Positions 26,750-35,709 of a stretch of DNA of 64,000 bases are shown here, in pieces (the stretch's first letter is position 1; the number at the start of each line of letters is the position of its first letter). The notes beneath the pieces were generated by a model. It was given only the letters and a program-made list of their open reading frames with translations. It searched no databases and was not told where the DNA came from. The DNA comes from a bacterium. Its GTDB lineage: Bacteria > Vulcanimicrobiota > Vulcanimicrobiia > Vulcanimicrobiales > Vulcanimicrobiaceae. The stretch lies in NCBI GenBank assembly GCA_021805775.1, contig JAJZED010000001.1, forward strand, positions 216,992-280,991, written 5' to 3'. The position numbers were made by a program, and so were the translations under genes.

Positions 26750-28156
26750 ATGGCTTCACTCTATATCGAGACCTTCGGCTGTCAGATGAACGAGGCCGAC
26801 TCCCAAGAGATCGCGCAGCGCGCAAGCGCCGCGGGGTATGCTATCGTCACGCGCCCCGAAGACGCGCAGGTCGTGCTGCTCAATACCTGTACCGTGCGCG
26901 ATAATGCCGAACGGCGCGCGTACGGCCGGATGAATCATTTTCGCGCGCTCAAGAGCGCCGATCCGAGCGTTCGCATCGTCGTGATGGGCTGCCTCGCCGA
27001 GCAGGACCGCGATCGCATGGCCAAGCTTGCGCCGCACGTCGATGCGATCTACGGGACGAAGGAGTTGCGCGCGCTCGGCGATCGTCTCGAACGCTGGCGC
27101 GAGGATTTCGGGGAAGACCCCGATCTCGAAGCGATCGAACAGCGCGCCTTGCTCGAACCGATGGGCGGCACCGCCGACGGCGTCATCGACGCATTTTCAC
27201 ATCTCCGCGCTTTCGTGAACGTGCAGCGCGGTTGCTCCTATTATTGTACGTTCTGCATCGTTCCGCACGTGCGCGGTCGCTTCGACCATCGCCCCGCCGC
27301 CGAGATTCGTGCCGAGGTCGCCGAGAAAATCGCGGCGGGTGCGCGCGAAGTGATGCTGGTCGGACAGACCGTCAATGCCTGGCGCGATCCGGTCGACGGT
27401 GCCGATTTTCTCGCACTCGTGCGTTCGGTCGCGGCGTTGCCGGGCTTAGAGCGGCTTTCGTTCATCTCTCCCCATCCAAAAGATTTCACCGAGGCAACGA
27501 TCGCCGGGTTCGCCGAGGTCGGAGCGCTCAATCCGCGCGTTCATCTGCCCATGCAATCGGCGAGCGACCCCGTGCTGCGCCGAATGAACCGCAAATATAC
27601 GCGCGCGCAATTCGACGAGCGTGTCGCGTGGATCGCACGCTACCTGCCGAAATGGGCGATCACGACCGATATCATCGTCGGATTTCCCGGCGAGAACGAT
27701 GTCGATTTTGAATCGACGCTGGCCTACGTTCGTAGCGGGGTCTTTGCCAATGCCTATTCGTTCATCTATTCGATTCGACGTGGGACGCCGGCTGCGAACT
27801 GGGAGCAAGTTTCGCGGGAGGTAGCGCACGAACGCTTCGAGCGCCTGATCGAGGCGCAGAACGACGCCAGCACGGCGTACCACGCCCGTAAAATTGGGCG
27901 TATCGAACGTTGCCTCGTCGTCGGACCATCGAAGAAAGATCCGCAGCGCTTGACGGCAAAGGCGCTCGATAACGTCACCGTCAACGTACCGATGCCCCCC
28001 GATTACGATGCCGCGCTCTACGCTCGCGAACCGTGGCTCGACATCGAAATCGTCGACGCGCACGTGTGGGGAAACTCCGGGAGCGTTCGCGCGCGTGCGG
28101 CTCGTTTCTCCGATCGCGGAGCGTCGGTAGCTCTTCCGGTACTCTCGCTTCTGTGA
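26750..28156 (+). CDS. miaB: tRNA-2-methylthio-N6-dimethylallyladenosine synthase MiaB
   Basis: 468 aa. N-terminal UPF0004 cluster cysteines are in FGCQMN, NTCTVR and GCLAEQ. The radical SAM motif is GCSYYCTFCIVP (CxxxCxxC). A C-terminal TRAM-like region (LTAKALDNVTVNVP) follows. It methylthiolates i6A37 in tRNAs that read UNN codons, acting after MiaA, whose gene is encoded further along the same strand (32794-33693). Confidence 0.95.
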   Translation: MASLYIETFGCQMNEADSQEIAQRASAAGYAIVTRPEDAQVVLLNTCTVRDNAERRAYGRMNHFRALKSADPSVRIVVMGCLAEQDRDRMAKLAPHVDAIYGTKELRALGDRLERWREDFGEDPDLEAIEQRALLEPMGGTADGVIDAFSHLRAFVNVQRGCSYYCTFCIVPHVRGRFDHRPAAEIRAEVAEKIAAGAREVMLVGQTVNAWRDPVDGADFLALVRSVAALPGLERLSFISPHPKDFTEATIAGFAEVGALNPRVHLPMQSASDPVLRRMNRKYTRAQFDERVAWIARYLPKWAITTDIIVGFPGENDVDFESTLAYVRSGVFANAYSFIYSIRRGTPAANWEQVSREVAHERFERLIEAQNDASTAYHARKIGRIERCLVVGPSKKDPQRLTAKALDNVTVNVPMPPDYDAALYAREPWLDIEIVDAHVWGNSGSVRARAARFSDRGASVALPVLSLL

Positions 28157-28179
28157 TCGATGGATAGGCGATATCCTGC

Positions 28180-30657
28180 GTGAGCGCACCAACGAAACGC
28201 TCGCCGGCGATCGAGCAGTATTTCGAAATGAAGGCTCGCAACCCCGAGGCTATTTTGCTTGCGCGCGTCGGCGATTTCTACGAAGCGTACGGCGAAGATG
28301 CCGAGACGATAGCTCGCGCTTTGCAGATCGCACTTACCGGAAAAGATTCCGGCAGCGGAACGCGCGTCGCTATGGCCGGGGTGCCGCACCACGCGCTCGA
28401 TAATTATCTGCGCAGGCTCGTCGATCAACGTTTCGTCGTCGCGCTCGCCGAGCAGATGGAGGAACCGCGCCCCAATAAGCTCGTGCGCCGCGATGTCGTT
28501 CGCGTCGTTACGCCGGGAACGCTGGTCGAGGAACATCTCCTCGACGGGAAGCGAAATAATTTTCTCGCCGCGCTGAGTTATCTCGACGATACTTTCGGCC
28601 TTATGTATTGCGATATTTCGACGGGCGAGAGCTTCGGCACGGCATTTGCAAGCGAGGCCGGCGAAGACGAACTTGTTGCAGAGCTCGCGCGTATCGCGCC
28701 CGCCGAGATCGTCTTCGATATTCCCGAAGGCGGGCATGCGACGCTGCGGCAACAGATCGAAAATCTCGGCGCGCGTCTAGCTACCTTACCGATATCGGGC
28801 GCCTCGGCACGCGCGGTCGACGCCGTGCCGGGTTTTTCGCTCGTAGAGTCGCTGGCAATGCTGCGAGCCGGCGAGGTGATGGAGCGTTTTCTCGCGCGTA
28901 CCGGCATCGTCGCCGATGGCGCCGCATTGCGCGCGCGCACCGAGTACCGCCGGGACGCCGCGCACGTCGCGATCGACCCGTCGACGCGCAAGCATCTTGA
29001 GTTGCTGCGTGCCGAAGGGGCGAACGAGCGCGCGACGTTGTTGGCGACGCTCGACGGGTGCGCTACCTCGATGGGTTCGCGGTTGCTCGCACGCCGTATT
29101 TCCGCTCCATCGGTCGACCGCGCGAGAATCGAACGACGGCTCGACGATATCGCGGCGCTCGTCCAGACGCACTCGCTGCGCGGAGAACTTCACGATATTT
29201 TGCGCCGCTGCTTCGATTTGGAGCGAATCGCGCAAAAAATTGCGCTGCGTCGTGCGAACCCGCGCGATCTCGCCTCGTTACGGCGAACGCTTGAAGCGAT
29301 GGCGGAGATCCCATCGCGCTTGCCCGAGGCGCTCGCGCGTCGTCGGGCGGCGTTGCTGGGTTTCGACGGGCTGCTCGCCGACCTTCGCGCGACGCTTGCA
29401 GAGGAGCCTCCGGCTCGTTTAAGCGATGGCGGCGCGGTGCGCCCCGAGGCCGATCCCGAGCTCGCCGAGTGCATCGCTCTCCGCGGCGATGCGCGCGGGC
29501 GCATTTCGGCATTGGAGGAACGCGAACGCGAGCGGACCGGGATAAAAAATCTTAGAGTGAAGTACGCAAGTGCTTTCGGGTACGCTATCGAGGTCGGGCA
29601 TGCGTATGCCGCGCGCGTACCGGCCGAGTACGTCCGTCGCCAAACGCTCGCCGGAAGCGAACGCTACACGACTACCGAACTCAAAGAACTCGAAACGGCG
29701 ATCGCAAGCGCGCAGAGCCGACAGGAGCGCATCGAGCAGCGTCTCTTCGCCGAACTCGTCGAGCGGATCGCGCTGCAGGCCGATGCGCTCGCCGCCGCCG
29801 GTGCCGCCTTGGCGGCGATCGACGTCAGCGTTGCCTTGGCCGAAAAGGCCGCAATCCGCGACTACGTGCGCCCGGAATTTCTCGATGAGTCGCGTATCGA
29901 GATCGTCGATGGGAGACACCCGGTTATGGAAGCGGTCGTGCAGCGCCGTTTCGTCCCCAACGACGCTCGGCTCTTAGAGAAGGAGCATCGGTTTATTTTG
30001 TTGACCGGGCCGAATATGGGTGGAAAATCGACCTATCTCCGCCAGATCGGCCTGCTGACGATTCTCGCACAAGTCGGTTCGTACGTGCCGGCAAAGAGTA
30101 TGAAACTTGGAATCGTCGACCGCATCTTTACGCGCATCGGTGCCGGGGACGACCTGGCATCGGGGCAATCGACCTTTTATATGGAGATGGCCGAAGCGGC
30201 GAATATTCTTCGGCGCTGCACCGCACGTTCGTTACTGCTCGTCGACGAGATTGGGCGCGGCACCGGTACGATCGATGGGCTCGCGATCGCTCAGGCGATC
30301 TGCGAATATATTCTCGCGCTCGGTGACGGGGCGCCGATGACCTGTTTTGCAACGCATTTCCACGAACTGTGCGCGCTCGCTGAGCATTGGGCTGGGGTCG
30401 CAAATTACCATATAACGGCAGTAGAAAATCTCGGGCGCGGGAACGAGCCGGTCTTCTCGCATCGCGTACAGCCGGGGAGCTCTTCGCGCTCGTTCGGGAT
30501 CGAAGTGGCGCGCATGGCCGGGCTGCCCGCCGGCGTCGTCGAGCGCGCTCAAGAGATCGCCGAAAATCTCGGTGCGGGGCCCGATCTCGAGACGCGCGTT
30601 CCGATGCGCAAACGTCCAGCCGCTACCGAGAGCCGCGAACAGCTGCGGTTGCTCTGA
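28180..30657 (+). CDS. mutS: DNA mismatch repair protein MutS
   Basis: 825 aa from GTG 28180. The N-terminal mismatch-recognition FxE is in RVGDFYEAYGED. The C-terminal ATPase has Walker A TGPNMGGKSTYLRQ, the ST motif ASGQSTFYMEM and Walker B LLLVDEIGRGTGT. Length is close to family norms. Its TGA (30655-30657) shares its A with an ATG, starting the mini-ORF chain that leads to mutL. Confidence 0.97.
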   Translation: MSAPTKRSPAIEQYFEMKARNPEAILLARVGDFYEAYGEDAETIARALQIALTGKDSGSGTRVAMAGVPHHALDNYLRRLVDQRFVVALAEQMEEPRPNKLVRRDVVRVVTPGTLVEEHLLDGKRNNFLAALSYLDDTFGLMYCDISTGESFGTAFASEAGEDELVAELARIAPAEIVFDIPEGGHATLRQQIENLGARLATLPISGASARAVDAVPGFSLVESLAMLRAGEVMERFLARTGIVADGAALRARTEYRRDAAHVAIDPSTRKHLELLRAEGANERATLLATLDGCATSMGSRLLARRISAPSVDRARIERRLDDIAALVQTHSLRGELHDILRRCFDLERIAQKIALRRANPRDLASLRRTLEAMAEIPSRLPEALARRRAALLGFDGLLADLRATLAEEPPARLSDGGAVRPEADPELAECIALRGDARGRISALEERERERTGIKNLRVKYASAFGYAIEVGHAYAARVPAEYVRRQTLAGSERYTTTELKELETAIASAQSRQERIEQRLFAELVERIALQADALAAAGAALAAIDVSVALAEKAAIRDYVRPEFLDESRIEIVDGRHPVMEAVVQRRFVPNDARLLEKEHRFILLTGPNMGGKSTYLRQIGLLTILAQVGSYVPAKSMKLGIVDRIFTRIGAGDDLASGQSTFYMEMAEAANILRRCTARSLLLVDEIGRGTGTIDGLAIAQAICEYILALGDGAPMTCFATHFHELCALAEHWAGVANYHITAVENLGRGNEPVFSHRVQPGSSSRSFGIEVARMAGLPAGVVERAQEIAENLGAGPDLETRVPMRKRPAATESREQLRLL

Positions 30658-31109
30658 TGGGTTTTCCCTTCGCGATGCCGCAGATTACTGCTGTCACGCC
30701 GAGTAGGTGGCGAAGCCACCGTATCGAGGCGCGCTGATGCCGCAGATTACCGCTGTCAGGCCGAGTAGGTGGCGAAGCCACCGTATCGAGGCGCGCTGAT
30801 GCCGCAGATTACCGCTGTCACGCCGAGTAGGTGGCGAAGCCACCGTATCGAGGCGCGCTGATGCCGCAGATTACCGCTGTCAGGCCGAGTAGGTGGCGAA
30901 GCCACCGTATCGAGGCGCGCTGATGCCGCAGATTACTGCTGTCACGCCGAGTAGGTGGCGAAGCCACCGTATCGAGGCGCGCTGATGCCGCAAATTACTG
31001 CTGTCACGCCGAGTAGGTGGCGAAGCCACCGTATCGAGGCGCGCTGATGCCGCAGGTTACTGCTGTCACGCCGAGTAGGTGGCGAAGCCACCGTATCGAG
31101 GCGCGCTGA
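30657..31109 (+). other. Chain of seven overlapping mini-ORFs linking mutS stop to mutL start
   Basis: ATG 30657 overlaps the mutS TGA. It opens a 26-codon frame (MGFPFA, then the 20-residue unit peptide) ending with TGA at 30735-30737. The A of that stop begins the next ATG, and so on: 30737-30799, 30799-30861, 30861-30923, 30923-30985, 30985-31047 and 31047-31109. Each later frame has 20 codons and encodes MPQ(I/V)TAV(T/R)PSRW..., ending IEAR. The last TGA shares its A with the mutL ATG at 31109. None of the seven units carries an internal stop. Whether the peptides are made is unknown; the geometry is that of termination-reinitiation coupling. Confidence 0.7.
30675..31108 (+). repeat. Seven tandem 62-bp units, each with a REP-like stem-loop, between mutS and mutL
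   Basis: Units start at 30675, 30737, 30799, 30861, 30923, 30985 and 31047. The eighth start (31109) is the mutL start codon. Each unit is ATGCCGCAGATT followed by a REP-like element containing CGAGTAG, stem-loop GTGGCGAAGCCACC and GTATCGAGGCGCG. Units differ only at a few positions (ACT/ACC, CACG/CAGG, CAGATT/CAAATT/CAGGTT). The first 12 nt equal mutL codons 1-4. The array therefore looks like an element insertion with duplication of the mutL start followed by tandem amplification. Confidence 0.95.
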
Positions 31110-32797
31110 TGCCGCAGATTGCGGCGCTCGACGAGCGGACGATCGGGCAAATCGCCGCCGGCGAGATCGTCGAACGCCCGCTCTCGGTCGTGAAGGAGTT
31201 GGTGGAGAACGCCGTCGATGCAGGCGCGCGCCGCATCGAAGTTTCGTTGCAACGTGGGGGCATCGCGCGTGTCGAAGTGAACGACGACGGCGTCGGCATC
31301 GCCGTTGCCGATCTTGCGCTCGCACCGGCGCGCCATGCGACGAGCAAACTGCGCGACGCCGAGGATCTGCACGCCGTTGCTACCCTCGGCTTTCGCGGCG
31401 AGGGGCTCGCGAGCATCGCCGCGGTCGCGCGATTGACGATCGTCTCGCGTACCCGCGATGCAGAGATCGGTGCGAAGATCGTTGCCTACGGTGACACGAT
31501 CGAACCGGTGACGCAGGTCGCCGCCCCTGCGGGAACGAGTGCCGTCGCCGAAGGGCTCTTCGAAAACGTTCCGGTACGGCGCGAGTACCTGAAATCGCCC
31601 GGAACGGAATATTCGCGTGTGAACGCGTGGTTGAGCGCGTTTGCGTTAGCGTACCCGGAGATCTCGTTTACCCTGCGCAACGACGGCGAGCAGCAGTGGG
31701 CGATGCCCGCGTCGAGCGACCCGCGCGAGCGGCTCGCTGCAGTCTTTGGGCGCGAGGCTGCGCGGACGATGTTGGCGATCGACGCTGCGCCGGCCGCATC
31801 TATGCATGGAGGTTTGCGCGGTTTTATCAGCGCGCCGGGAAACGAACGCGCGGACCGACGCATGCAACTGCTCTTTGTGAATCGGCGGCTATTGCGCAGT
31901 TCGCTTCTAGCGGGAGCCTGGAGCGGCGGATATCAGACCTTTGCGATGATCGGGCGGCAGCCGTACGGCGTGCTGATGCTCGATCTCCCTCCCGACCACG
32001 TCGATGCAAACGTCCACCCGACGAAGAGCGACGTGCGCTTGCGCTTCGGTTCGCAGGTTGCCGATAGCGTTCGGCATGCAATCGCGGCGACGCTGCGCGG
32101 AGATGCGCGGGAACGCTTGGCGCAGAGCTTGGGCGCGCTTCCCGGAGAGCAAATTTCGCTCGCTCCTCCGGAACGATACGAGCAAGCGCGGCTTTTGCAA
32201 GTCGATCCGGACCTCGCGAACGCGGCCGCCGCGGCGACGAACGGACTGCGCGTGCTCGCGCAGATCGATGCGACGTACATTCTCGCCAGCGACGGAAGCA
32301 CGATTCTTCTCGTCGACCAACATGCGGCGCACGAACGTATCGCTTACGAACGCATCGTGGCGGCCGCAGCGGCGAGCGCACCGAGCGAGCCGCTGCTGGT
32401 GCCGACGATTCTCGAACTCGATCTCGCTCAGAGCGAGCGCCTCGAAGTTGCGCTCGAAGCCTTGCGCGACGGTGGCCTCGCTATCGAGGCCTTCGGCGAA
32501 CGCAGCTTCCGGATCACGGCGACGCCGGCGGGCTACGGTGCACGCTCGTTCGATATCGCCGGATTTCTCGACGATCTCGCCGACGAAGCGCCGCAACGCG
32601 ACGTGCGCGAGCGTGTGTGGGCCTCGCTCGCCTGCCACTCGGTCACCACCGCCGGCGAGCGCTTAGCATTCGCGGAGATGGCGCGTTTAGTCGACGATTT
32701 GCAACGCTGCGCGAATCCGATGCACTGCCCGCATGGGCGACCCACCATGTTACGCATCGATCCCGAGATGGTCGCTCGGCTCTTCAAACGCGCGTGA
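31109..32797 (+). CDS. mutL: DNA mismatch repair protein MutL (endonuclease-type)
   Basis: 562 aa from ATG 31109 (MPQIAALDERTIGQIAAGE). An alternative in-frame GTG at 31079 lies inside the repeat and is unlikely. The GHKL ATPase motifs are ELVENAVDAGA, DDGVGI and TLGFRGEGLASI. The C-terminal domain has the endonuclease signature DQHAAHERIAYE plus ACHS and CPHGRP, so this is the nicking type used by bacteria without MutH. No Shine-Dalgarno sequence is visible; the last mini-ORF stop overlaps the start. Its stop overlaps the miaA GTG. Confidence 0.96.
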   Translation: MPQIAALDERTIGQIAAGEIVERPLSVVKELVENAVDAGARRIEVSLQRGGIARVEVNDDGVGIAVADLALAPARHATSKLRDAEDLHAVATLGFRGEGLASIAAVARLTIVSRTRDAEIGAKIVAYGDTIEPVTQVAAPAGTSAVAEGLFENVPVRREYLKSPGTEYSRVNAWLSAFALAYPEISFTLRNDGEQQWAMPASSDPRERLAAVFGREAARTMLAIDAAPAASMHGGLRGFISAPGNERADRRMQLLFVNRRLLRSSLLAGAWSGGYQTFAMIGRQPYGVLMLDLPPDHVDANVHPTKSDVRLRFGSQVADSVRHAIAATLRGDARERLAQSLGALPGEQISLAPPERYEQARLLQVDPDLANAAAAATNGLRVLAQIDATYILASDGSTILLVDQHAAHERIAYERIVAAAAASAPSEPLLVPTILELDLAQSERLEVALEALRDGGLAIEAFGERSFRITATPAGYGARSFDIAGFLDDLADEAPQRDVRERVWASLACHSVTTAGERLAFAEMARLVDDLQRCANPMHCPHGRPTMLRIDPEMVARLFKRA

Positions 32798-33693
32798 TCG
32801 ACCTCTGCACGATCGTCGGCGCGACCGCGTCGGGTAAGAGCGAGGTGGCGATGCGCGTTGCGCGCGCCGTCGGCGGCGAGATCGTCGGTGCGGATTCACG
32901 ACAGATCTACCGCGGCATGCGCGTCGGCACGGCGGCCCCCGACGAAGCGGCACAGCGCGAGATTCGCCATCATTGCATCGAGTTTCTCGACCCCGAAGAT
33001 CGCTATTCGGCGGCGCAGTACGCGCGCGACGCAATGGCGGCGATCCTCGATATACGCGCGCGCGGGCGGCTCCCCATCGTCGTCGGCGGAACCGGATTTT
33101 ATCTGCGCGTGTTGCGCGGGGGCGTTGCGCTCGGGGAGCGTGGCGATGACGATCTTCGTGCCCGCATCGCGCGCGAGACGCGCGTGCATCCTCCCGAAGT
33201 ACTTCACGAATGGCTCGCGCTTCGCGATCCGCAACGCGCCGCGGCGATCGAAAGGAGCGATCTCTACCGAATCGGGCGCGCGCTCGAAATTGCGCTCGCA
33301 CCGCCGCGCGCTGCTGCGGCGGAGATTCCGACACTGCTCTCGCACGGGCTGACGTTTCGCACCTTCGCTCTCGCACTGCCGCTCCCCGAGATCGACCGAC
33401 GAATCGAATTACGCGCGCGCGCGATGCTCGAGGGCGGCCTTCTCGACGAAGCCGAGGCATTGGGGGCGCGGGCGGTTGCCGCCGATGCCGTCGGTTACCC
33501 GCAGGCGCTCGCCTATCTGCGAGGGCAGAGTACCTTCGGCGAGACATTGGTCGCACTTACACGTGCGACGCGTCGCTACGCGCGCCGTCAGATCGCCTGG
33601 TTTCGCTCCGAACCGAATCTCGAGTGGCTGGCCGCCGACGATCTCGTGCGAGCGGCGGAGGAAGCCTTGACGGTTGCGCCAACGCCCCCGTAA
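32794..33693 (+). CDS. miaA: tRNA dimethylallyltransferase MiaA
   Basis: 299 aa from GTG 32794-32796, overlapping the mutL stop (GTGA). P-loop GATASGKSE and the DSRQIYRGM motif (usual form DSMQVYRGM). VVGGTGFYLRVL and a DAVGYPQALAYL region (usual GYRE/GYKQ) are also seen. It adds the dimethylallyl group to A37 of tRNA, the substrate of MiaB. Length is typical. The end abuts dapF with no gap. Confidence 0.94.
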   Translation: MIDLCTIVGATASGKSEVAMRVARAVGGEIVGADSRQIYRGMRVGTAAPDEAAQREIRHHCIEFLDPEDRYSAAQYARDAMAAILDIRARGRLPIVVGGTGFYLRVLRGGVALGERGDDDLRARIARETRVHPPEVLHEWLALRDPQRAAAIERSDLYRIGRALEIALAPPRAAAAEIPTLLSHGLTFRTFALALPLPEIDRRIELRARAMLEGGLLDEAEALGARAVAADAVGYPQALAYLRGQSTFGETLVALTRATRRYARRQIAWFRSEPNLEWLAADDLVRAAEEALTVAPTPP

Positions 33694-34473
33694 ATGGCGG
33701 CGATTCCCTTCACGAAGATGCACGGTACGAAGAACGATTTTATCGTTATCGATACGCGCGCGCATTCGCTCCCGCATCTTCCCGCGTTCGCGCGCCGCTG
33801 GTGCGAACGGCATACCGGCGTCGGTGCCGACGGGGTGCTCGTTATCGAGGCGTCGGTCGTCGCCGACGCGCGCATGCGTGTCATCAATGCCGACGGCAGC
33901 GAGGCGGAGATGTGCGGTAACGGCATCCGTTGCGTCGCGCGATTTCTCGCCGAGGCGGGCGAGCCGGATCGCCTCGCAATCGAAACGCTTGCGGGCATTC
34001 GACACACGACCGTCGAGAGCCGTGCCGACGATTGGCGGGTTCGCGTTGCAATGGGGATGACGAGCGTATCGTACGGAACGAACGCCTTCCCCGACGCAAC
34101 GGTCGTGCGAGTTGGAAATCCGCACGTCGTGCTGTTCGTCGATCGCCTCGACGGCTACGATCTCGCGGCTGCCGCCGCACGCATCGCCGAAGAGCCGGCG
34201 TTCGCCGGCGGCGCGAACCTGCACGCCGCGGTTCTCGAACGCGACTGCGTGCGGGTGCGCCATTTCGAACGTGGAGTCGGCGAAACGCAGGCCTGCGGAA
34301 CCGGAGCGGTTGCCGTAGCGGCGGCGGTTCGCATGCGCGACGCCGCGTCGCCGTTACGGATCGAGGTTCCCGGCGGCACGCTCGCCGTTGAGTTCGACGT
34401 ACGCGGTGAAGCGACGCTCGTAGGCCCGGCGGCGCGCGTCTTCGTCGGAGTCCTCGACGATGATCTCGCGTAA
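33694..34473 (+). CDS. dapF: Diaminopimelate epimerase
   Basis: 259 aa. Both catalytic Cys are present: EMCGNGIRC (C74) and QACGTGAVA. N-terminal FTKMHGTKNDFIVID is standard. It interconverts LL- and meso-diaminopimelate for lysine and peptidoglycan. It starts directly after the miaA stop; its 3' end overlaps the radical SAM gene by 14 bp. Confidence 0.96.
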   Translation: MAAIPFTKMHGTKNDFIVIDTRAHSLPHLPAFARRWCERHTGVGADGVLVIEASVVADARMRVINADGSEAEMCGNGIRCVARFLAEAGEPDRLAIETLAGIRHTTVESRADDWRVRVAMGMTSVSYGTNAFPDATVVRVGNPHVVLFVDRLDGYDLAAAAARIAEEPAFAGGANLHAAVLERDCVRVRHFERGVGETQACGTGAVAVAAAVRMRDAASPLRIEVPGGTLAVEFDVRGEATLVGPAARVFVGVLDDDLA

Positions 34474-35689
34474 ACGCGGGCACCCGGCGCTCGCCTATGC
34501 CGACGCGCGCGGGCGCTATTATTTTGACGACGCCTGCGAACCGCTCGCCGATGGTGGCATCGTGCGTCTGCCGCGCCCCGAGGAATTGATTCCGGCACCG
34601 CCGGGAAGCGTGCCGACGCTCTTGCCGCTGCGCCGCCCGCTCGGCCGACGCGGTGTTGAAAGGCGCCGTCACGCACTCGGCGTCTTGCTCCCCGCCGGAT
34701 ATACGCGGTTACTCGTGCCCGCTTTCGAAACCGACGAACGGGCGCCGACGTTGCCGCTCTTCGGTTACACCTTTGCCTGTGCGATCGACGACGAACTCTA
34801 CGTTGCGGCGATGCGAACCGATCGCGACGAAGATTGGGAACCGCGCCGTTTTGCCGACGGTGAGTTGGAGTCGCTGCTCGACGAGCGCTGCGCGCGCGAC
34901 CCTAAAAACCGCATGCTCGCACAACTGCGGGTCTGTGCCGGTGAGTACGGTTGTTTCACCGCGCAAAACGTCTTTCTCGCCCGAGGTGAAGCGGCGCTTC
35001 CCGTCTCGCCGACGTGCAACGCGCGTTGCGTGGGATGTATCTCCGAACAAGATCCCGAGGCCGGCTTGCCATCGCCGCAACGACGGATCGCGGTGGAGAT
35101 GCAGGGCGACGAGATCGCGCGCGTGGCGATCGAACATCTTCAGGCGGTTCCCGAAGGCATCGTGAGTTTCGGACAGGGCTGTGAAGGCGAGCCGCTCCTG
35201 CGCTCGCTCGCCATCGCCTCGGCGATCGAGAAGATACGCGCGGCTCGGAGCAACGGCACGATCAACCTCAATACCAACGGCAGCCGGCCGCGCGAACTCG
35301 CTCGCTGTATCGATGCCGGGCTTCAGGCCGTTCGGATCAGCCTTAATAGTTTTCGCGACGCGACGTACGCCGCCTATTATCGCCCGCAGGGCTATGGCCT
35401 CGCCGAGGTATTGGAATCGATTCGCATCGCACGCGCCGCGGGGTTACGCGTCTCGCTCAACTTGCTCACGCATCCCGGCATCACCGACGACGTCGAGGAA
35501 GTCGCTGCGATGGAGCGGTTTTTATCGGATCGACCCGTCGATATGGTGCAGACGCGAACGCTCAATATCGACCCGCATCGCTACTTCGATTTAGTCGGGC
35601 GTCCCGCTGCGACCATCGGCATGCGCGCTGCCATCGAACGCATCACCGAACTCGGCGTGCGCGTCGGCAACTTCACGCACGTGCATTAG
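34460..35689 (+). CDS. Radical SAM protein of unknown function, overlapping dapF
   Basis: 409 aa, ATG start inside dapF. A canonical CxxxCxxC is seen at residues 186-193 (TCNARCVGC), preceded by ~180 residues of unknown N-terminal domain. The core shows NLNTNGSRP, AGLQAVRISLNSF and LRVSLNLLTHPG, typical radical SAM barrel strands. No SPASM Cys cluster is visible at the C-terminus. The N-terminal half contains several Arg/Pro-rich stretches and isolated Cys. The overlap with dapF implies coexpression. Substrate unknown; a cell-wall or tRNA-modification role is only a guess from context. Confidence 0.85.
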   Translation: MISRKRGHPALAYADARGRYYFDDACEPLADGGIVRLPRPEELIPAPPGSVPTLLPLRRPLGRRGVERRRHALGVLLPAGYTRLLVPAFETDERAPTLPLFGYTFACAIDDELYVAAMRTDRDEDWEPRRFADGELESLLDERCARDPKNRMLAQLRVCAGEYGCFTAQNVFLARGEAALPVSPTCNARCVGCISEQDPEAGLPSPQRRIAVEMQGDEIARVAIEHLQAVPEGIVSFGQGCEGEPLLRSLAIASAIEKIRAARSNGTINLNTNGSRPRELARCIDAGLQAVRISLNSFRDATYAAYYRPQGYGLAEVLESIRIARAAGLRVSLNLLTHPGITDDVEEVAAMERFLSDRPVDMVQTRTLNIDPHRYFDLVGRPAATIGMRAAIERITELGVRVGNFTHVH

Positions 35690-35709
35690 CCGCGGGGCAA
35701 AAGAATTCG

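Noticed and set aside
30675..31108. CRISPR array
   Set aside because: The units are direct tandem copies with no unique spacers, and no cas genes are nearby.
31079..31108. Upstream GTG start for mutL
   Set aside because: Adds ten residues encoded by the repeat; MPQIAALDERTIGQIAAG is the normal MutL beginning.
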